Shown here one piece after another: positions 5,921 through 10,248 of a stretch of 10,248 nt of DNA. A model generated the notes under the pieces. That model was not told where the DNA came from. It was given only the letters and a program-made list of their open reading frames with translations, and ran no database searches. This DNA comes from Methylophilus sp. (lineage in GTDB: Bacteria > Pseudomonadota > Gammaproteobacteria > Burkholderiales > Methylophilaceae): assembly GCA_027489475.1 (NCBI GenBank), contig JAIXZQ010000126.1, forward strand, positions 1-10,248, in the 5' to 3' direction. Within the stretch, counting starts at the first letter, position 1. Every line of letters begins with the position of its first letter. Position numbers and translations under genes: made by a program.

Positions 5921-8900
5921 ATGTTGAAAAAACTGACATTGCGTGCAATTCAATTACGCCATTTTGTGATTGCCATGGCAGTCATACTTATTCTGGTTGG
6001 ATTGCGGTGTATTCCAGAAACGCCTATGGATGTCTTTCCGGAGTTTTCCCCGGTCAAAGTAGAAATTCAAACTGAAGCACCAGGGCTATCCAGCTTGGAA
6101 ACAGAGCAACTGATTTCCATTCCTGTTGAGCAGGCCATGAATGGCATCCCGCATCTTAAAACGTTGCGCTCAAAGTCAGTGCTTGGCCTCTCCTCTGTGG
6201 TTATGCTGTTTGATGCCCATACACGGATTGATCAGGCCAGGCAGGCAGTACAAGAGCGACTATTGTTAGTCAGCCAACGCTTGCCTGCAACCGCTAAAAC
6301 ACCTGTGATGCTACCACCGTTATCTTCCCTTTCCAGGGTATTAAAAATTGGCTTAACTTCAGATCGGTTATCCATCCAAGAACTCAGCACTCAAGCATTG
6401 TGGACAGTACGACCACGTTTGATGTCTGTTCCAGGTGTGGCCAATGTGGCAATCTGGGGATTGCGCGAGCCTGAACTGCATATTCAATTTGATCCAGTCA
6501 AACTTGCAGAGTATCAAACCTCAGTTTCCCAGGTCAGTCAACAAGTAACGTCTGCACTCAACTCAGAAGGATCAGGGTATCTGGATACTGCTCAGCAAAG
6601 ACTGGCAGTCACTTATGACCGGCCCACAACCTCAAAAGAAGCGTTCAAAGACATGGTCGTCGGCATTAATCAAGGTATCCCCATTAAGCTTGGGCAAGTT
6701 GCTGAGGTTGAGTGGCATCATGCGATGCCTATTGGTGATGCAGTGATAAATCGCGGCGACGGCTTGCTATTGATTGTTGAAAAACAACCAGATGCCAACA
6801 CGCTGAAAGTGACTGCAGAGATTGATGAGGCACTTGCAGAATTAAAACCCGGTTTAAAAGAGATGACTTTAGATGCCTCTATATTTAGGCCAGCTTCCTT
6901 TATTGAGCAGGCCATCAACAACCTTAAACAAGCCATGATGGTTGGCATTGCGTTGGTTGCAATGCTTTTATTCTGGTTCTTACGCAGACCTGGTCCTGCA
7001 TTGATTAGCTTGGTTGCCATTCCGGTATCTCTGGTGTGCGCTATCTTGATGCTTACCTGGCTAGGCATATCAATCAACACCATGGTCTTGGCAGGCCTAG
7101 TGATTGCATTGGGTGAAGTCGTTGATGACTCAATAATAGATCTGGAGAATATACTGCGGGCAGTAGAAGAGAATCAGAGCAGCCAGCATCCAAAATCACT
7201 ACTGAAGGTGATCGTTCAGGCTTCTTATGAAGTCAGAGGCGCAGTGATCTATGCCACGCTGATTGTCATGTCAGTGTTCATCCCAGTATTTTTCCTAGAA
7301 GGCATTGCCGGAGCATTCTTTAAACCACTGGCCTATGGCTACCTGCTTGCGATCTCAGCCTCACTGCTGGTTGCCTTGATATTAACCCCTGCACTGGCTT
7401 ATTGCTTGTTAAGGAATAAGCGCCATATTTCTTATGAGGCTTCTCCACGGTTTGACCTTATTAACAAATGGTTGGCTCGTGTGCTGGAGCAACCAAAAAA
7501 AATTGTGCTTGGTTCTGTAATTGCATTAAGTTTGGTCATGGCTAGTGTGCCATTTCTGGGGTCGGAATTTATTCCGGCGTTTAAAGAGCGCGATTTTTTA
7601 ATGCACTTCGTTTCACGCCCAACCACTTCTGTTGAACAGATGAAAAAAATGACTGTTCGCGCTAGCGAGGAATTGATGCAAATTGATGGCGTCAGGAACT
7701 TAGGGGCACATATCGGCCGCACTGAAGTCGCTGATGAAGTGGTTGGTCCGAATTTTGGTGAACTCTGGGTCAGCATTGCGCCAAATGTTCCTTACGAAGA
7801 AACGGTACAAAAAATCAATCAAACAATCTCTGGATACACCGGGATTTTTACAGATGTACAAACCTATCTGAAAGAACGCACTAAGGAGGTCATGTCTGGT
7901 AATAGTGCGAGCATTGTGATCCGATTATTCGGTGATGATTTGGAAACGCTCAAAATCAAAGCCGAAGAAATACGTCAGGCAATCGCCGCTTTAAATGGGG
8001 TGATAGACCTCAAAGTAGAATCACAGGGCCTGGTGCCACAAATTCATGTGCGTATCAAACATGCCAAGGCGGCGCAATATGGGATCAATGAGGCTGAGAT
8101 TAAGCAGGCACTCGCTTTGATGATGCAAGGCAAAGTGCAGGGGGAAATACTGAGGGATCAGTCGCGTTTTAATGTGCGTCTTATCAGCAACCATCCAGTG
8201 CGTGATCACTTGATGTCGCTAAGAAAGTTGCAATTAGTTAGCCCAACAGGTGCCATGGTGCAGCTCTCAGAGGTTGCAGATGTGTATGTGGAACCGACAC
8301 CAAACGAGATAAAAAGAGAGTCCGCTTCACGGAAAATTGACATTTCTGCCAATGTGGCTGGAAAAGACATGGGTAGCGTTGCATCATTAATTGAAAACAG
8401 GGTTTCACGCATCCAGTTGCCTGCAGGCTATTACATTAAATTCATGGGCGAATTTACTGAGCAGAGGTCTGCCACTCACACGCTCATCGCATATACATGC
8501 TTGGCGCTCATGGTGGTTTTTATATTGATAAAAATATCGCTTAAATCAGTGCGATTGACATTGATGCTATTTGCAATGCTTCCGTTTGCAATTGCTGGCG
8601 GTGTTCTGGGAATATGGTTTTCAGGTGGAGTGACTTCTCTGGGCGCCAGTGTTGGACTCATTGCTGTGATTGGGATTGCAGCAAGAAACGGTATTTTGAT
8701 TATTTCAAATGTTCAGCAACAGTCTCAGAACTCAGCAATTACAAAGGAAATTCTAATATCTGCGATATCAAGCCGCACTAGAGCAATCGCTATGACAAGT
8801 TTAGCAACAACGCTGGCTTTAATGCCGATTATATTAAAGGGTCCAATTTCAGGATATGAAATTGAGTACCCGTTGGCTTTGGTTGTTGTCAGTGGTCTAT

Positions 8901-8989
8901 TGTTTGCTGTGATGGCTAATGTATTGTTGTTACCATCGCTGATATTAATCAGTAGGGACCGAAAGATCACATCACACACACATTTTTAA
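5921..8989 (+). CDS. RND efflux pump inner-membrane subunit, HME-like with variant TM4 motif
   Basis: With ATG at 5921 (GGCGGA six bases upstream; the in-frame TTG at 5915 is only four bases from the AGGGG) the product has 1022 residues, the usual size of an RND pump. TM1 is about 12-31, followed by the [23 protein letters not shown] signature of heavy-metal-type RND proteins. A first periplasmic loop runs to about 335, TM2-TM6 to about 495, TM7 at about 528-545, a second loop to about 850 (ISGxxxx-like block [19 protein letters not shown] at 657-675), and TM8-TM12 to about 1010, including [17 protein letters not shown] (912-928). TM4 reads [18 protein letters not shown]402 and E409 match the CzcA D408/E415 positions, while the first CzcA acidic position (D402) is Ala396 here, and additional acids occur (E399, D403, D407). 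It should drive proton-coupled export. The substrate is unproven. It ends the operon, with the insertion element 30 bases downstream. Confidence 0.92.
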   Translation: MLKKLTLRAIQLRHFVIAMAVILILVGLRCIPETPMDVFPEFSPVKVEIQTEAPGLSSLETEQLISIPVEQAMNGIPHLKTLRSKSVLGLSSVVMLFDAHTRIDQARQAVQERLLLVSQRLPATAKTPVMLPPLSSLSRVLKIGLTSDRLSIQELSTQALWTVRPRLMSVPGVANVAIWGLREPELHIQFDPVKLAEYQTSVSQVSQQVTSALNSEGSGYLDTAQQRLAVTYDRPTTSKEAFKDMVVGINQGIPIKLGQVAEVEWHHAMPIGDAVINRGDGLLLIVEKQPDANTLKVTAEIDEALAELKPGLKEMTLDASIFRPASFIEQAINNLKQAMMVGIALVAMLLFWFLRRPGPALISLVAIPVSLVCAILMLTWLGISINTMVLAGLVIALGEVVDDSIIDLENILRAVEENQSSQHPKSLLKVIVQASYEVRGAVIYATLIVMSVFIPVFFLEGIAGAFFKPLAYGYLLAISASLLVALILTPALAYCLLRNKRHISYEASPRFDLINKWLARVLEQPKKIVLGSVIALSLVMASVPFLGSEFIPAFKERDFLMHFVSRPTTSVEQMKKMTVRASEELMQIDGVRNLGAHIGRTEVADEVVGPNFGELWVSIAPNVPYEETVQKINQTISGYTGIFTDVQTYLKERTKEVMSGNSASIVIRLFGDDLETLKIKAEEIRQAIAALNGVIDLKVESQGLVPQIHVRIKHAKAAQYGINEAEIKQALALMMQGKVQGEILRDQSRFNVRLISNHPVRDHLMSLRKLQLVSPTGAMVQLSEVADVYVEPTPNEIKRESASRKIDISANVAGKDMGSVASLIENRVSRIQLPAGYYIKFMGEFTEQRSATHTLIAYTCLALMVVFILIKISLKSVRLTLMLFAMLPFAIAGGVLGIWFSGGVTSLGASVGLIAVIGIAARNGILIISNVQQQSQNSAITKEILISAISSRTRAIAMTSLATTLALMPIILKGPISGYEIEYPLALVVVSGLLFAVMANVLLLPSLILISRDRKITSHTHF

Positions 8990-9019
8990 ATTTTTTTAGG
9001 ATTAATTTTATATATTCTC
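8990..9019. other. Short AT-rich gap between pump stop and insertion element
   Basis: It contains a T-run (8991-8997) right after the stop, without a preceding hairpin, so no Rho-independent terminator is seen. The efflux transcript probably reads into the antisense side of the insertion element. Bases 9017-9019 (CTC) flank the presumed element end; its matching target copy would lie beyond the window. Confidence 0.35.
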
Positions 9020-9054
9020 TGAATCGCATTAACTTTGTAGACACTGTTCAGCCG
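9020..9054 (+). repeat. Terminal inverted repeat of the IS3 element (orfB-distal side)
   Basis: The segment opens with TGAATCGC and ends with CAGCCG. It aligns with the inverse complement of 10215-10248 with one single-base gap: AATCGC at the tip and, further in, TAGACAC then AGCCG are shared, with several mismatches between. It includes the stop codon of orfB (9029-9031), as is common in IS3 elements. Confidence 0.75.
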
Positions 9055-9910
9055 ATTGATTGAACTGCTTTTCAAAGTCTATCGGAGATAACAAGTTATT
9101 GGAATTGTGTCTTCGTTTTGAGTTGTAAAAGCACTCGATGTAATCGAAGATATCCCGCTTTGCTTCATCCCGGTCGTTGTATATTTTGCGTTTAATCCTC
9201 TCCCGCTTCAGTAGTTGAAAGAAACTTTCAGCCACAGCATTGTCATGGCAGTTACCTCTACGGCTCATGCTTGATTCAAGATTATGTGCTTTCAGAAATA
9301 GCATCCAGTCCTCACTGGTGTATTGGCTACCCTGGTCCGAATGAATCAATACCTTTTGTTTAGGCTTTCTACGCCACACAGCCATCAGTAAAGCATCTAA
9401 CACCAACTCTTTGGTAATACGCGACTGCATAGACCAGCCTACAATGCGGCGGGAGAATAAGTCCATCACAGCAGCTAGATATAACCAACCCTCATGCGTG
9501 CGGATATAGGTAATGTCAGTCACCCATGATTGATTCGGCATCTCTGGATTGAATTCACGGTTCAGCGTGTTAGGCGCTGCCACATTGGGCTTACCACTAT
9601 AATGGCGTGGCTTGCGATAGCCAACCAGTGCTTTGAGCCCATGCTGATGCATCAGCTTGTAAACACGGTTGATCCCAATTCGCTCACCCCATGCGCGCAA
9701 ATCGCTATGCACTTTGCGATAACCATACACACCACCAGACTCTAACCAGCTTTGCTTGATGAGGCCAGATTGTCGTTGGCTTGTTTGGTAAGCCTTGGAA
9801 TGCGGTTGCTTCAGCCAAGCATAAAACCCACTCGGATGAACATCCAACACCTTGCATTGCCACCGTATCGGCCAGCAGTCCTGATGCTGTTGTATAAAGG
9901 CATACCTCAA
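9029..9910 (-). CDS. IS3-family transposase OrfB (DDE integrase core)
   Basis: The 293-residue OrfB holds the catalytic domain for cut-out and insertion of the element. The N-terminal part (about 50-95) is the HTH_21-like region with GVYGYRKVHSDL. The rve integrase core carries D132 in SWVTDITYI, D192 in VLIHSDQGSQYTS and E228 in GNCHDNAVAESFF; the D-to-E spacing leaves 35 residues between, which is the DD(35)E layout of the family. The C-terminus (YNSKRRHNSNNLLSPIDFE) is typical. All three catalytic residues are present. The frame opens at a TTG (9908-9910) which overlaps the orfA stop, but the active transposase is normally the OrfAB fusion made by -1 frameshifting, so this TTG start may not matter. 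In that fusion ten extra residues encoded upstream join OrfA residue 82 to this frame, giving about 385 residues. Confidence 0.93.
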   Translation of the reverse strand: MRYAFIQQHQDCWPIRWQCKVLDVHPSGFYAWLKQPHSKAYQTSQRQSGLIKQSWLESGGVYGYRKVHSDLRAWGERIGINRVYKLMHQHGLKALVGYRKPRHYSGKPNVAAPNTLNREFNPEMPNQSWVTDITYIRTHEGWLYLAAVMDLFSRRIVGWSMQSRITKELVLDALLMAVWRRKPKQKVLIHSDQGSQYTSEDWMLFLKAHNLESSMSRRGNCHDNAVAESFFQLLKRERIKRKIYNDRDEAKRDIFDYIECFYNSKRRHNSNNLLSPIDFEKQFNQSAEQCLQS

Positions 9911-10185
9911 TCTGACTGCTTCGCGAAGTATGCCGCGGCTTTTTTTAAGATATCTCGCTCTTCAGTGACGCGTTTAAGTTCTTTACGCAGACGTTGCAGC
10001 TCTGCCTGCTCAGATTTTTTTGCTTTATGCTCTGCTGCATTTGGGCCGTACTTCCTGACCCAGGCATACAGACTATCGACTGTGACATCCAACCTGCGTG
10101 CCACTTCAGAGACCGCGTATCCGCCTTCCGTGATTTGACGGACGGCTGCTATTTTGAATTCTTCTGGATAACGTTTACCACTCAT
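9907..10185 (-). CDS. IS3-family transposase OrfA (helix-turn-helix protein)
   Basis: With ATG at 10183-10185 the product has 92 residues. MSGKRYPEEFKIAAVRQI starts the typical HTH_Tnp_1 fold; the helix-turn-helix follows in GGYAVSEVARRLDVTVDSLYAWVRKYG (about 21-47). A leucine-zipper-like coiled coil (about 59-85, ELQRLRKELKRVTEERDILKK) mediates dimer contacts. It binds the ends of the element and, fused to OrfB, forms the transposase. A longer frame from 10209 would add eight residues, but AAAGG lies at the right distance before 10185 and the family starts with MS/MGxKRYxxEFK, so the shorter start is chosen. Its last codons overlap the orfB frame by four bases. Confidence 0.92.
   Translation of the reverse strand: MSGKRYPEEFKIAAVRQITEGGYAVSEVARRLDVTVDSLYAWVRKYGPNAAEHKAKKSEQAELQRLRKELKRVTEERDILKKAAAYFAKQSD
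9940..9946 (-). promoter_or_regulatory. Programmed -1 frameshift heptamer (A AAA AAA) between orfA and orfB
   Basis: On the transcribed strand the orfA codons read TTA AAA AAA GCC, giving seven A in the X-XXY-YYZ register needed for tandem slippage. After a one-base backward slip the next codons are AGC CGC GGC ATA and run without a stop into orfB. This is the known expression mode of IS3-family transposases. Downstream short palindromes (GCCGCGGC, CTTCGCGAAG) could help, but no strong stimulatory hairpin is obvious. Confidence 0.75.
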
Positions 10186-10207
10186 ACTGCACCTTTCTTT
10201 TATTGCC

Positions 10208-10236
10208 ATTATTACGGCTTAAAGGTGTCTAGTAAA
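10208..10236 (-). promoter_or_regulatory. Possible orfA promoter in the element end
   Basis: On the minus strand TTTACT (4 of 6 to -35) is followed after 17 bases by AATAAT (5 of 6 to -10). The transcript would start around 10201, with the AAAGG ribosome site and ATG at 10185 just downstream. The -35 lies inside the inverted repeat, as is usual for such elements, so transposase binding could repress it. Predicted by eye. Confidence 0.45.
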
Positions 10237-10248
10237 TTAGTGGCGATT
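10215..10248 (-). repeat. Terminal inverted repeat of the IS3 element (orfA side), cut by window edge
   Basis: Read inward from the window edge it begins AATCGCCACTAATTTACTAG and continues GACACC to AAGCCG. It pairs with 9020-9054 as described there. The likely leading TG of the tip is outside the window, so the exact end and the duplicated target bases cannot be seen. Confidence 0.7.

Larger units (their letters stand above)
9020..10248 (-). mobile_element. IS3-family insertion sequence, nearly complete (outer end cut by window edge)
   Basis: The element carries orfA and orfB overlapped in the -1 relation, a slippery A-run, and related inverted ends. The left end begins TGAATCGC at 9020, and the right end, read inward, begins AATCGC at 10248. 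Both continue to TAGACAC and AGCCG, the pattern of IS3-subgroup termini where a GACAC block lies about 20 bases from the tip. If the right end also starts with TG, two bases lie outside the window and the element is about 1231 bp, a normal length. Orfs point leftwards, opposite to the efflux operon. The catalytic triad is intact, so the element looks recent and potentially active. Confidence 0.88.

Noticed and set aside
6718-7083. Minus-strand frame of 121 codons inside the pump gene
   Set aside because: It is a shadow of the RND coding frame, with no ribosome site or domain.
7432-7776. Minus-strand frame of 114 codons inside the pump gene
   Set aside because: Also a shadow frame opposite a strongly supported gene.
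9752-10138. Plus-strand frame of 128 codons over the IS element
   Set aside because: It lies antisense to orfA/orfB, which have clear family motifs; the translated product shows no recognisable domain.
1-10248. CRISPR arrays, tRNA or rRNA genes, toxin-antitoxin pairs, defence systems
   Set aside because: No regularly spaced repeats, no RNA gene signatures and no such protein motifs were seen on either strand.

Overview
The window looks like chromosomal or accessory DNA from a proteobacterium, most likely a beta- or gammaproteobacterium. The evidence is a QseBC/PmrAB-type two-component pair, an outer-membrane factor (OMF)/adaptor/RND pump operon, an intact IS3-family element and an IS21-family remnant. 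Base composition is moderately AT-rich. The metal-efflux style neighbourhood would fit, for example, a Methylophilaceae-like betaproteobacterium, but I cannot prove the taxon from sequence alone.

Layout. Bases 1-150 are the tail of a broken IS21-type istA transposase. Bases 151-286 are AT-rich and non-coding. On the minus strand, 287-976 encodes a small exported beta-barrel-like protein of the 'MetA-pathway/transporter' type. Bases 977-1241 hold its probable promoter and an unexplained palindromic stretch. On the minus strand, 1242-2621 is a sensor histidine kinase, and directly abutting it 2622-3284 is its OmpR-family response regulator. The regulator is divergent from a tripartite efflux operon on the plus strand: an outer-membrane factor lipoprotein (3393-4715), a periplasmic adaptor (4726-5907) and an RND pump (5921-8989). 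The short divergent gap carries CTTAAG-N5-CTTAAG, a textbook-looking tandem site for a PmrA/QseB-type regulator. From 9020 to the window edge lies an IS3-family element, oriented against the efflux operon, with orfA, orfB, a frameshift heptamer and both terminal inverted repeats; about 2 bp of the outer end are probably cut off.

How it works together (inference). The kinase senses a periplasmic signal and phosphorylates the regulator. The regulator binds the tandem site and controls both itself and the divergent pump operon, which would expel a substrate (possibly a metal ion, given the HME-like pump features) from periplasm or cytoplasm to the outside. The TM4 proton-relay motif of the pump departs from classical CzcA/CusA, and the adaptor lacks obvious His- or Met-rich metal-binding tails, so the substrate remains open.

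I did not find a clearly new biological system. The most useful second looks are the tandem operator, the variant pump motif, the start-site corrections and the unexplained 977-1241 stretch.
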